Below are positions 34,928 through 46,790 of a stretch of 64,000 bases of DNA, piece after piece (the first letter of the stretch is position 1; each line of letters opens with the position of its first letter). Source of the DNA: Cephalotus follicularis. Its lineage: Eukaryota; Streptophyta; Magnoliopsida; Oxalidales; Cephalotaceae. Location of the stretch: positions 124,001-188,000 of the forward strand of contig BDDD01000571.1 of assembly GCA_001972305.1 (NCBI GenBank), in the 5' to 3' direction. The notes under the pieces are model-generated. The model ran no database searches, was not told the origin of the DNA, and saw nothing but the letters and a program-made list of their open reading frames with translations. Position numbers and translations under genes: made by a program.

Positions 34928-37556
34928 AAGTGACTTGAAATTAATATTTTTTAAATCAAACCGTTAGATTTAATGTTATATTAATATAGATCACTCATAC
35001 AAATTTTAAACTCAATTTGATATCTATAGATATTAATTTGCATTTACTGATCTATTATTATATATTAATAAATTATAAAACGGTTAAACTTTGTATATGC
35101 AAATAAAATTGTTAGAGATTTTTAATTGACATGAAGATATGCGAACATGATCGAGACAAATAGAACATCACATCCAACAGCTAAATTTGAAAATTATTAA
35201 TCACAAGTCACCCAATTATGATAACTATACATCTAAATTAAGTACAATATCAATATATATAAGTTTTTCCTATATAGATATATAATAACTTTACCTTCTT
35301 CTTTTTTTATTTCAATTGAAAGTCTTTGAGATTAATGCAAGAGACTATAAACTTTTTGTGACTTGTTGAAGGCCTTGAAGAATTATCGAGTGCACGAGTT
35401 ACAGGCCTAATAAGTCTTTGTAGTGAACGCCGTTCTCTATACTTAAATCAATTCTTATAAAATCTTGATCATAAATTTAGATGGTTGTAATATTAAGAAA
35501 AGACATGACTCTATAGGTAAGTAAGACATCGTTTCCTTACAAGACCTATCATCAATAGTATTGCACGTTGTAAATCCATTATTTAAGTTGTACTTAAAAA
35601 ATACATATTAGCAAGGGGTCGAGGGATGTGAATAGCTATTCATGTAAAAGACGTTTAGGAGTAGAAGTCTAATTTCAATAATTGGAAGTCTTTCACTTTA
35701 TGCATATTGCTCACAGAGTATTACATCCACTTTTCCCTATTAGCAATTGCATAATCTATTATACCAATAATTTCTACACCATCATTGTACTAGGTTTTTT
35801 TATTTATCATCTTAAGTAAAGAAGAATAAAAGAAAATATTTGGTGAATTTATAGTTATAAACTATTGATGTTTTTTATATATAAAATTTATAGAGGGTAA
35901 ATTAAGGGAAAAAATTATTACATAATACACTCAATCAAATGTATCTGAGATAGTCAGCGTTATCCTGAGTTTTAGATGCCCTCAAAATGGAAGCATCTGT
36001 CAAAACAAAGGAATTTGATATCCCCATGGATATGTATCATTGACATACCAAATAAGGGTAAATAGACATATACCCGAATGAATAAGAATCCATTGTCATA
36101 TGGTGACAAACTTAGTTTTGTCACCTTATTTTATACCATTCAATTGAATGTATTAATTTCAAGACCTTACACTATATAAAATGAACTGACAAACTAAAAA
36201 GTTTACGATAATATGACAATAGATCTTAGCTCTACCCAAATAGATTACATACGCTCGTTATATTGTCCCCAACCATGCGAAACCTAAGATACATGTTACA
36301 TTTTCTCTAAACATATTTGATGCTTTGTTTAGGGGACACCTCATCAATGTTTAAAAGTATACAAACCACTACAAATATATAATCTACAAGAATTTGATGG
36401 GGGCATACATTAATCCCCGCATCAAAGCAACTAGATTTCATGATTAATTCTAACGCTATAATACCTTATATTAGATGAGATTCGATTCCTTTCAAGTTGA
36501 GACAAGTCTCGTATATGACCCAATGTATTTTTAGTTATATTGGATGAAATCTGACTCTTTTTAAGTTGAGACGAATCCCATGCACTACCTAACGTATTTT
36601 TAATACACATTTTTCGACGGTCGTTTACCAAAAAATTTACATATATTGAGTTCATCGAGCACTTAAATGATATTAATTCATCCAAATAGTCAAGGAAAGA
36701 CTATGCTTTCCCCGTGCTAAAATGAGGATGTTTATCTATTTTGATTCCTTTGTGATTAATAAGATAGGGCTGGCTACTTGTGTAGCAATTTTAGGTAGAG
36801 GTTCTAAAATATTTGATATCTACATATCTCTTGTTGTTGGTAGCTAGAATAAAATATATTAATACATCTTCCCATCGCCCATATTAAATGAGTAAGAAAT
36901 GACGTGAGAACTGATGCTGAGTTGTTTAATATTAGTTGAACTAAAACCACTAACATATTCACCTTATTAATTCGGATTCATTATAGACTTATATTATAAT
37001 AATAATGAAAATGACGTAGCACCTGCTTTGCTATTAAAACAACACCAGCATATTAACTGCGGTTGACTAATGAATAAGAAAACATCATAACCAAAAGAAA
37101 ATTTAAGCTACCATGAACATATTGGAGATTACACCCCACTGGTAAAAAAGATTCTTGTGTGCTATGCACTAATCCAAGAGTGTGTAGTTATGTAGGTTTT
37201 TAAAAAAAGATATATTGTTAGGTAATTCGATAAATAAATAACTAATTAATGTTTATGTGATAGTAATTTATTGGCTTAGTAGACCGAGTACCCCTAAGAA
37301 TTTTTTCAGTAACAGCATCGCATAAAAAAAATAGAATGAAATGCAGTGTTGAGAATCTATTGTAAAAGTGGAACAGAGATCCAGGGAAGCGCAAGATAAT
37401 TTTCACATTGCCATCTTAAAACAATTGGTACATAAACTGTGACTCCAATTTGGTTTGGTTTAAACAAAAAAATTTGTTTCATGGTAGTCAAAATCAGTTG
37501 TTGCAATACACAAAACTACATCCAAGGCTAAAGAACCAAAGGAATAGCACAGGTGC
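34928..37556. other. AT-rich intergenic DNA
   Basis: About 2.6 kb with no coding or RNA gene signal that I can support. It holds a diverged tandem duplication with a period of about 69 bp (36471-36539 and 36540-36605, sharing AAGTTGAGAC and the end GTATTTTTA). The 3' untranslated part of the L19 gene probably occupies the last 150 or so bases. Confidence 0.5.
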
Positions 37557-40500
37557 TCATTTGAAAGTGGATAACCTGGGAAGCTTGTCCCTCAGATAGT
37601 ACAACCTTGCCCTCCTGACCTTCCTGTGTTTGACCACCTTTAACTCTTTGATGTTGGGTGAGTACCTGTAATAAAAAGATGCAAGTCTAATCCTCAAAAT
37701 TTTTCCAATATATATGAAAACAAGTATACTATCTCCCGAATAATGAGAATTAAGTTCCGACTTACTGCAGTAGTATGTCTACAGCAATATTGACTTGTTT
37801 GTAATCTATATTCCTCTAAGATTAAATACTAGAGAGGAAGTCTGTGAAACAGCAGTATCGTACAGAGTCTTGATAGCTGATTCACGCATCAGTAATTATA
37901 ACCGATCTTGGAGTGTGCACAAAGACGTATGGTAGATAAAACGGCAATATTAAGCTCTTCAAACTTTTGAGCATGGAAGTATCAAGAAAAATAAAGGATT
38001 ATCATTCATCAATATACTCCTTTTAGACACCGCTTCCTGTTTGATATTCTTATCCTGTGTGATTTCTGACCAAAGCATCTGTAGCCATAACAGATTCCAA
38101 CAGATGTACTCATTTTGGTGCACGCAGCCACATTGTAAATGGCCTCAACCTCCACAATCTGGGTAATCCCGCATTTACAATTCTCACTAATATAGTATAG
38201 TGACGAGGGAGGAGATTTTCAGAGCATACAATACAGACATCCAACTCTGAATTCTTGTATCAAACAAATGTATATTGAAATTTGACTAACATAACGAATA
38301 GCCCAAAAAACAATAACAATGATAAGCACCTAGGATATGGCCAAAAAGATTTAAGGAGAAAAGAAACTAAATATGCATATGTCCTGCCTTCCTTATCATG
38401 AAAGGAGCTCCAAGTGAAAGTTGTGTTAGCTATATGATGGTTTAGGAAAAATTAAATGTTTTTTCAGAATAACCAACAAAATTTCTCTAGCACTCTAATA
38501 ACACAATCAATGTAGAGATATACTACAAACTATATAAACTGCATGATAAAAAATAGTGATAGGCAGCTTGAGAACAATAACGAGATACTAAAATACTAAC
38601 ATCTTGCCTAAGCATACATTTCAGGTAGCGAAGAGAGATATTCCGGTCTGATCTCTACCATAGGCATTTTTTTTTTTTTCGTTCGTGATTGTAGTTGATC
38701 TTTTAGATATTACACTGAAAAGCGTTGTTGAGATTAAACTGTGGTTTTATATATGGTCAATGCTCACGCAATATTAAGTTTCTTATTGAGAGCCGTAGTT
38801 ATTGGGTTTGATTTCTTGGATGGAAGGCAATCCAAAGGGCACATAGACTCCTTAACATAATCATGGCCTATGATCTGTATTGGATTTTTAATATTTCTTC
38901 TAATCATATTACGCATGAAAAAAAAAACTATGAACACAAAATTAAGCCTAATGCTATCAAATCTAGAACAACATTTATCTCTTACCAAACCTAAGCCCTG
39001 TTGGAACACGTTACTACATCCTAGTTAACAATTATATGTTTGTTCATCGGCCTTACATCTCCCAATTTACAAACACAACGCAAAAGTGATAAGATTTCCA
39101 TTTCTCAACTATTCTACAATTTTGGGGATGCACCCCAACCTGATGGCTATGATGCAATATGCCTTGCCCATGGCTAATGCTTGATTCCCCCATCTCCCAC
39201 TGGTAACAATTAAACTTCATTTAATGCTTGTGCCGTTGTCAGGTCTCCATGGTTGTGGTTGCTCAGCCATCCACGGTCGAGCCATGGTGTAGGCTCCTTC
39301 TCCTTCTCCACTAACAACTAACATATCTCCAATTCAACGGAAAAAAAAAACTATTCTACAATTTCATACATGATTGCTATGTATTTTTAAATGTATCTAA
39401 ACACAATAAATTCATGGTTACAGTTTCACTTGTTTGCTTTTATCCATGTCATTTAATTGGAGGCAAACGGAAAAGAATATTTATCTTGTATCGATTATCA
39501 AAAAAATTATCCCAGCTAAAAATGTAGCAGTTATGGAAAGGAATACTCACAGAGGGAATACAATCTCCACTCCTATGCCAGCAATTATTCTTCGAATTCT
39601 AATAGTAGTGTGGATACCAGCATTTTGTCTCGACATAACTATACCTTTATAGATGGACAACCTACGCTTATTCTCAGGAACTTCCTGTAAGTTAAAGCAC
39701 GTTTACGGATAGACCAAATATCAGCACCTTTGCATACCAAAATAAAAATATAACAAAAAGATCCACATAAAGTAATTACCAATTTAATCTCTACAATATC
39801 TCCCGTCCTGATATCCGGAACCGGTCTTTCCTTCTCTGATGCCTGGACTGCCCTTTTGTTCAATATCTATATAGAGAAACACCTTTAAAATACACATAAA
39901 AGATCCAAATTCACTAATACTACTGTTCTCTGGATGGGAAAACAATGGAAATTATACATAAACTCTCCCTCACAAGCAGAAAATTTCTTTCAAATATATT
40001 GACACCCACAATACATAAATCATATAACATTTGAATAAACAACTAAACAAACTCTAGCCACCACTCAAAATTCAATATTCACATAATAATTATCACTGGG
40101 TTTTTTTCCTTTTCACCAAACATGTCATCGACAATACGTTAAAATAAGAAAAGAAGAAGCGGAAAGCAGAATAATAAACTTACACCCATTATATCTCCAA
40201 GCTTAATCCTGGGTTTTCTGGGCTCTTTAACTTCTGTTTCTTGGGCCTTAATATCACCTTCTGCTTCTGCATCTTCGGCAACTGAAGCGTTTTCTTCTTT
40301 TTCTTCTTCCTTTGGTACCACATTTTCAGCTTCTGCTCTCACAACAAACCCCCTTTTAGCGGGTGCACCTGCAAACAATTTCAAATGGGAGTATCTAGAG
40401 ATTGATAGTCGTGTAGTGACTAAAGGAGCAAGTGAAAGCCTCCTTTGGCCTGGATATTGAGTAGAGTTTCTTGCTATCATATGCAGCGCCTGTAATTCAA

Positions 40501-40631
40501 AATCCATTCACAAACATTTATGTCAAACATATTACCATATATATTATGTACATAAAATTGTTGTATATATATAGGAAGATGGGTTTGCAAGTTTTAGGAG
40601 AAAGGACCTGAGGAAGAACTTGGGATCCCAT
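37557..40631 (-). CDS. RPL19: Plastid (50S) ribosomal protein L19, nuclear gene, five exons
   Basis: Exons, minus strand: 40631-40608, 40489-40184, 39866-39780, 39684-39551 and 37665-37557. All introns are GT-AG. The sum is 660 nt, giving 219 residues plus TGA. Exon 1 is MGSQVLPQ. Exon 2 holds a serine/arginine-rich, chloroplast-transit-like N-terminus, an acidic spacer (about residues 65-95) and [10 protein letters not shown]. The L19 domain follows: [77 protein letters not shown], then a basic end [25 protein letters not shown]19 sits at the interface of the large and small ribosomal subunits, here in plastids. Length and transit region fit plant plastid L19. Intron 4 is long (about 1.9 kb). 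Frame agreement at every junction makes this a strong call, and it is probably a working gene. Confidence 0.94.
37666..39550 (-). other. Long intron 4 of the L19 gene
   Basis: The intron is 1885 bp and AT-rich, with donor GTGAGT at 39550 and acceptor TTACAG next to 37665. It contains short open frames (for example 38764-39009, minus) with no recognisable product. No terminal repeats of an inserted element were found. Confidence 0.7.
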
Positions 40632-40780
40632 AGTGTCGACTGACTCTCGGTCACAATGCCGCCTTATCTTTAACACACGTGTGAGAGCGAGAGAGAGAGA
40701 GAGAGAGGTAACTAGCAATATTGGACTTCAAGTTATTCGGACTTTTGATTGGCTCATTTGTCGACCAGGGCCCAACAAAA
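40632..40780 (-). promoter_or_regulatory. Promoter and leader region of the L19 gene
   Basis: On the gene strand a (CT)n tract (40681-40709) lies about 50-80 bp before the start codon, like the pyrimidine patches of plant core promoters. TGGGCCC at 40774-40768 contains the site II motif TGGGCY, known from promoters of plant ribosomal protein genes. No clear TATA box was seen. The role is inferred from position and motif. Confidence 0.5.
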
Positions 40781-41890
40781 AAAAAAGGCAAGCAAAGCTC
40801 ATACGAAATGGCCTAATCGTCTCTAACAACAATTTTATAAATTTTTTATTTAATTTGATAGAATTTAAATAAAAGTCAATTTTGATAACAAAATACGCAT
40901 ATGAATCTCAATATTTTTATATTATTTACAAGTATAATTTAAATTGAAATAGAAGAATTAATAAAATTGTTAAAACATACATTCTTATTGATACATACTC
41001 TATTATTCACTTTATTTTTTAGTCAATATTTTTTTTATATATCAAGAGATTTTTGAGTGTTTGATGTTTCTTTCTATATAAATTGAATTATATTTTTTTT
41101 TATTTAATGCATGATGAGTTACAATAGGGTAATCTTATTTCCCTATATGACCTAATTTCACATAAGCCAAGGTAGATATAGTGTGATATAGCACACAAAA
41201 TCATAAGATATCATTTTTTAACTCATTTTTTTAGATCTATGAGTTTTTAATATAAATTCAACATTTGATTTGTTAATCTATATATAAAATCATATGTGTA
41301 AATTTTTAAGTCAATTTAACATCTTTAATATTTCATTTGCATTATAAAATTCAACCGCTAATATTTTTCTAATATACAGTTACAATAATCAAAATTATTA
41401 TGGATAGATATAGTAATTAATGATATTTAATTGACTTATCATTAATATTTATGATTTATATATATAAATTATCAAATCAAATAATTATATTTATGAAATA
41501 TAAATCATAAATTTAAAATTACTAAATTAAAAAATGATATAATATTTTCTAATGTGTTATCTCACATTATATTATATTTTTCTTTTTCACATTCATTTAT
41601 TTCAATCAAATATAAGACCTGCCATAACAAAGCCATCACCACTTATGTTGAGCGACATATATTAGAATTACATAATACTTTTACATGAATTGTAAACTAC
41701 CATAGATTAAGATTTTGCATAATTAAGAAGTATCTAATCGATCCGTTATTAAATATGCAAACCGAAAGCGATTGAACTCACTGAGTATATCATCAAAAGA
41801 TCTATGGGTAGACCTTCCCTGAATGTCTCTCTAGTACTGGTGACTTTCCAAATGGGCAAACGTTGCAAAATGAGAGAACCCAAAGAGATC
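40781..41890. other. AT-rich intergenic DNA
   Basis: About 1.1 kb with no supported gene. It is very AT-rich with many short TATAT and ATTTA runs. Confidence 0.5.
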
Positions 41891-44800
41891 CAGTCAAGGG
41901 CGGACGTAAAAATTTTACTATGTGGAGAAAATAAATAAGTATACATATAATTATATATTACTCAAAGATTAAACTTAATTGTAAACTATATGATATTTAC
42001 CATAATTTTAAATTTCTTAACAAAATGATAAAACTCAATTTGAATATAAAAATAGTCGTCCTTCAAAGCACATAACTAAACATAGAAATGAATAATTTTT
42101 TTTTTTTTACAATTGTTCTCAACGAGTTCATATTTTGAAAACGCTTGATGATCTTCTCATTGTCGATCACAAAGTAATCATTCACCCATTCATCTACCAT
42201 ACGATTGCGTAACCGATTTTTCACAATTTTCATCGTAGAAAAAACTCTTTCAACAGTTGCAGTCGCAACCGGTAGAATCAATGCAAATTTCATAAGTTTA
42301 TATACTAATGGATAAACAATGTATTTCTTCTGGTCAACAAATTTCTTGGCAAGGTCACCAATCCCTTTCAACTCAAAACAATTATTACAAGAACGCATAT
42401 CAAATATAAGTTTCAAGTTGATCATCAAGCACCATTAGCTCAACTGGGGAAAAATCAGATTCATAAATTTGGGCAAAACAGATCAACTTATGCTTGTCAA
42501 AAGCAGAGAACGAATCACTTGGATTTAAGCAAGCCATGCAAAGAAGCAATTCAGTATTAACCTCATTGAAACGAGTGTTCAATTCTTGAAGCTGCATATC
42601 TATCACACTATAAAGTAATTCAACTTGATAGTTCTGTAAATTTGCCCTTTGTTCAACTCTACGTCGTGGCCGCCCTCGAATTGCAAACATATCATCCATG
42701 TCCAAAATAACAATATGGTGCTTGGTACAAAATAAAGAAACTTCATCCAATAAAGATTCTCATCCTTCATCTCTAAACAATTGTAGTCGTTGCTTGGACA
42801 CTTTAACTAAGGTTATAGCATTTATAATGTCTTGATCTTTTCTCTGTAATGCTTGTGACAACTCACTAGTAATTGCCAATATACTTCTCATAAGATGCAA
42901 GGTGAATGTAAAATCAAAAGAATGGATTGAATCTAATAAAACACATGCCTCAGCTTTTTGGCCTGAATTTAAACCATCTTCAACAATAATCACATCACAC
43001 ATAGAGGAATAAAAAAACAATCAAATTAATTAGTGTACCGTAATGCGAACTCCAACGTGTGTCATTGGGTCGTTTCAGACTTATCTCTTGATTCAACCCC
43101 CGTCCACTCACAACTTCACCAATCTTTAATGCCTCTGCAAGTTTAGCAACTTGACTCTCTTGAAGCAAGTCCCGATACATGAACCTCCTACAACATTTAT
43201 CAAACTAGAAATCACATTAAAAAATGAAGCCACGGAAATGTGATTTTTTGCAACAGCAACAATTGTCAATTGAAGTTGATGTGCAAAACAATGAACATAA
43301 TAAGCAAATTCATTCTCTCTCATAATTAAACTTTTAAGACCATTGAATTCCGTGCATATTACTTGCCCCGTCATAGCCCTGTTCACGTAATCTTGATATA
43401 CTCAATCCATATTTTGAAAATAATGACTCAAGAGCTCCCTTAAGTGATAGTGCAGTCGTGTCACTAACATGAATAATGCCAAGAAATCGCTCAATCACAT
43501 GACCTTTTTTGTCTACATAACGTAGAGCAACAACCATTTGTTCCTTGATGGAAAAATTACGAGACTCATCAACCAAAATTGCAAAGAATTCATCTCCAAG
43601 ATCGTTAATGATAACACCTGTGTTTCATTTGCAGCTGCATTCACAATATCTTTTTGAATCCTGGGTGATACCAATTTAAGATTTTCAGGAGCATTCTTTA
43701 AAACAACATTGTTGACATCTTCATTGTGGTCAGCTAGAAAGTGAAGAAGTCCAAGAAAGTTTCCTGGATTTTTTAAGTCTTCAGTTTCATCGTGATCATG
43801 AAAAGCAAACCCATGACTTGACAGAAATCTAATGCAATCAATAGATGCAGTCAAGCGAATCCTGTATTCATTTCGAACTTGATCTGATTGCCTAGAGAGA
43901 CCAACTTCAATATGTTGCTTTTGATTCATTAAACTCAGACAACTCTGTCATGCTTGGTTATGAGTACTATTTGGTTTGCCAACATGAATTTGAAACCGTT
44001 CTAGTTTCTTCCAATTACTAAAACCCTCACTGATGAAAGAGTCACCACCCGCTTTGTCTCCCATCTCAGGTCTAAAAAGGTAACAACACAAACAAAATGT
44101 AGCATCTCTTGTTATGCTATACTCCAACCAATCGTCATACTGACTAAACCAAGTCAAATTAAATCAACGATACCCTTTCCCAAATTTTGATTATGGAAAT
44201 TGATGATTACGAGGTTGACAAGGGCCTTTTTGCAAGTAAAATCTTCGAATTGCATCCCTATCATTAGGATGATAACTATTGATTTTAGGCCGTAAAGCTG
44301 GATCGAACATAAGATCTTCCAAGTTAACTTGTACACAGTTTTGTTCAATGGATTTTCCTTTATCCTTGGATTTTTTTTCTTGGACTGTTGAAGGCGCTTG
44401 ATCCATTGGTGATTTTCTTTTTAAAAATTTATCAATAACTGATAAAAAGTTAAAAAAATAGAATTATAACAAATTTATTACATAATTTTAAATTTTAATA
44501 AATCTCAGTCAATAATGATACATAGAGTAGAACAAAAACATTGACCATAAATTGATCGATCACCAAAAATATTCATCACATATCACATTTAATTAAAAAA
44601 ACTAATAAAAAAACCTAACAAAAGAAATCAATTGCCTAAAAAGCGTAAAAATAAATTAAACAAAGAAGATAAAGAGTAGAATGATTTTTGTTATAGATTA
44701 TGAATAGCTCTGAGTCGCTGACCTTTTATTTCAACACCATCAGTCCATCCTACTTTAAGTAGGCTGTCCCTTATAGACACATCAAACACGTTTGTCCTAC

Positions 44801-45555
44801 CGCACGCGTAATGACAATGGCATATACTGATATACATATCATTTATGGGGCAGTTGCATCATAATCTATCTCATTAGGTGCTTTCAAGCTCCAAAATTTA
44901 GATGAGCACTAACAATACCGTTATTTTTATTAAATTAATCATAGAATTGACAAATGGAATAATAAATTTGGGGGCTAAATAATTAAATTTTAACAATCTA
45001 ATAATAAGATAAGGGAAAATCACAATTCACTTTAAAACTAATAAATTAAAACTAGAATTTACAATTTCATATTTATAAATAAAATAACAAATTTAAGGGT
45101 TTGGGTTTGATATATTATCTTATAAAACTTGACTGATGAGTGAAATTGAATTTTACAACACCGATTACAAGTTTTATTTTTCTAAACCGAAGAAATTGTA
45201 TGTAGTCAGGAACTCAGGGATGATATCAATTTACTGTGCACATGACAGAACTCACAGATGCTTTATTCATTTTTATCAATTATATATTCCTAATCGTTTT
45301 TACCAAAGACTAAGTGTTTTTATTGTTTTCAATAACTTAAAAAAGTAAGCAGGGCCCATTAATCAGAAAGTTAGTTTGTTTAACTTAAAAAACTTAAAAC
45401 TAGTCTGGCCCATATCATATAATGTCAGTAGTAAAATGGATGCAAAAAATAAAAAAAAAATGTGAGACAAAACAATTGAAAAGGTTAAATACTTTTTTTA
45501 TTAAAAAATCAAGTGGGGCAGCTGCCCCCACTTGCATTACTTGTGTCCGTCACTG
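41891..45555 (-). mobile_element. hAT transposon of the TTF/MYM zinc-finger type
   Basis: Inverted ends are CAGTCAAGGGCGGACGTA at 41891 and, read inward from 45555, CAGTGACGGACACAAGTA (13 of 18 match). They enclose a minus-strand transposase remnant. A clean 8-bp duplication was not found (AAGAGATC left, GATCTAGT right), so at least one flank has changed, or the true ends differ by a few bases. Length is about 3.67 kb, normal for this group. The right 1.1 kb (44410-45555) is AT-rich 5' DNA with no coding signal. Confidence 0.75.
42063..44406 (-). pseudogene. TTF-type (zinc finger MYM-like) hAT transposase, decayed
   Basis: Reading right to left: the N-terminus MDQAPSTVQEKKSKDKGKS (44406); FDPALRPKINSYHPNDRDAIRRFYLQKGPCQP; a TTF/MYM zinc-finger part WFSQYDDWLEYSITRDATFCLCCYLF (44150-44075); IDCIRFLSSHGFAFHDHDE and GNFLGLLHFLADHNEDV (about 43840-43730); a DUF4371-type middle with REQGYDGASNM (about 43390) and YYVHCFAHQLQLTIVAVAKN (about 43300-43240); RWSSHYGTL; and the C-terminal dimerisation domain FALILPVATATVERVFSTMKIVKNRLRN (about 42290-42200). 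The same order is seen in plant zinc finger MYM-type protein 1-like genes. The protein is spread over all three minus frames, implying about six to eight frame changes or stops, so it is a pseudogene. Confidence 0.85.
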
Positions 45556-46790
45556 GATCTAGTAAAGTTATATTTATATCTGTTATACTTATATCAAAAT
45601 ACAATACAGTTTATGAGGTTTGGCGTTTGAAACGCTTTAGTACTTTTATTACAATAATATTATGAAGTATAAATGATAAAGATCACAAATAAGTTGTCAA
45701 AATATCATTATTGATTATTTTATTAAAAGTCAAAACATCATTCATGCTGTCAAAAAAACACTAATGATATTTTGAAAACTCATTTGTGATGCCTTTGCAA
45801 TGACACATCACTTGTTATTAATAACATTAGTACCATTATTATAATATATGATATGTTAAATCTATCAGTAAATGGGATTAAAAAGTTAAATCATATAATG
45901 ACTAATGTTGTAATATCTCGTATGTTTACGTGTTATTATAATTTGTTTGTCATAATAATAATAATAATTTATTTTTTTATTATTTTGGGTATTTATATCG
46001 GATTGATTAAATATATTTGAAAATTTGATGTGAATCGTCCGTTTAGTTTGTATCTATTGGACTAATATGATATTAGTCTTAACCTAATAAATTTTATTAG
46101 TAAATATTTAATAGTTAATTAAGCCCACAAATACTTACTTTATTCTTATTCAAATACCTATTATTTTTTAACTTACCCTTATAAATCTCAAAATACCTAT
46201 TCCACTAGCCTTGAAATTTTATTCCTCAGGTCAGCCGCACAAGCTCAACCCATATTCACAGAGGTTTTCTTTTTCCTTTTTTTTTTTGTTTTGATTCTTG
46301 TGCAATATTTCACTGTTGTTACTTAATCTTTCAATTGTGCATGTATTTCGTGAGTATGCTTGATTACTAATGATTTGTTGAAACAATAGGTTTTTGTTCA
46401 CATGTTTCTTCTTCTCTCGATTACCGTATATACCAAAATGCCATGTCAATCTCTCTTTCTTGTACACATTCGTCGTTAATCTTGGTTTTTTTTTTTTTTT
46501 TTGCATGCATCATTAATTATCATTATTCCTTTGGTCCATGACATTACCATAATACGGACCTTTTAGTCATAGTACGTGGCATTTAGTCCACGGCTTAGCA
46601 TACAGTTCATTTTTTTTTATCATTCTATGTCTCGATCAACGTGCATAAGTAACGGATCATTGTTTATTTTTCTTTTACAGAGGTTTGGTTATGTTTGTAA
46701 ATTATCACGTTGCATGCTTTCATCTCAATATCAGAAACCACGTACATGTTTCATTTTTGTTCAATAGTGGTTTAATAAAGTCTAAACCGT
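45556..46790. other. AT-rich intergenic DNA with one strong hairpin
   Basis: About 1.2 kb with no supported gene. The only clear structure is the inverted repeat at 45682-45790. Confidence 0.5.
45682..45790. repeat. Near-perfect 29-bp inverted repeat (hairpin)
   Basis: The left arm 45682-45710 (ATCACAAATAAGTTGTC...) pairs with 45762-45790 at 27 of 29 positions, with a 51-nt spacer. This could be the core of a MITE remnant or a transcribed foldback. No duplication was identified at its edges. Confidence 0.7.

Noticed and set aside
36431-36685. Minus-strand ORF of 84 codons
   Set aside because: It is made of a diverged 69-bp duplication in AT-rich DNA with no recognisable domain.
38764-39009. 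Small minus-strand ORF in L19 intron 4
   Set aside because: No domain and no start context of note. It lies wholly inside a well-defined intron.
40518-40718. Alternative upstream start for the L19 gene (MLVTSLSLSLALTRVLK...)
   Set aside because: It reads through the CT-rich leader. The start at 40631 gives MGSQVLPQ, joins exon 2 in frame and fits the family's short first exon.
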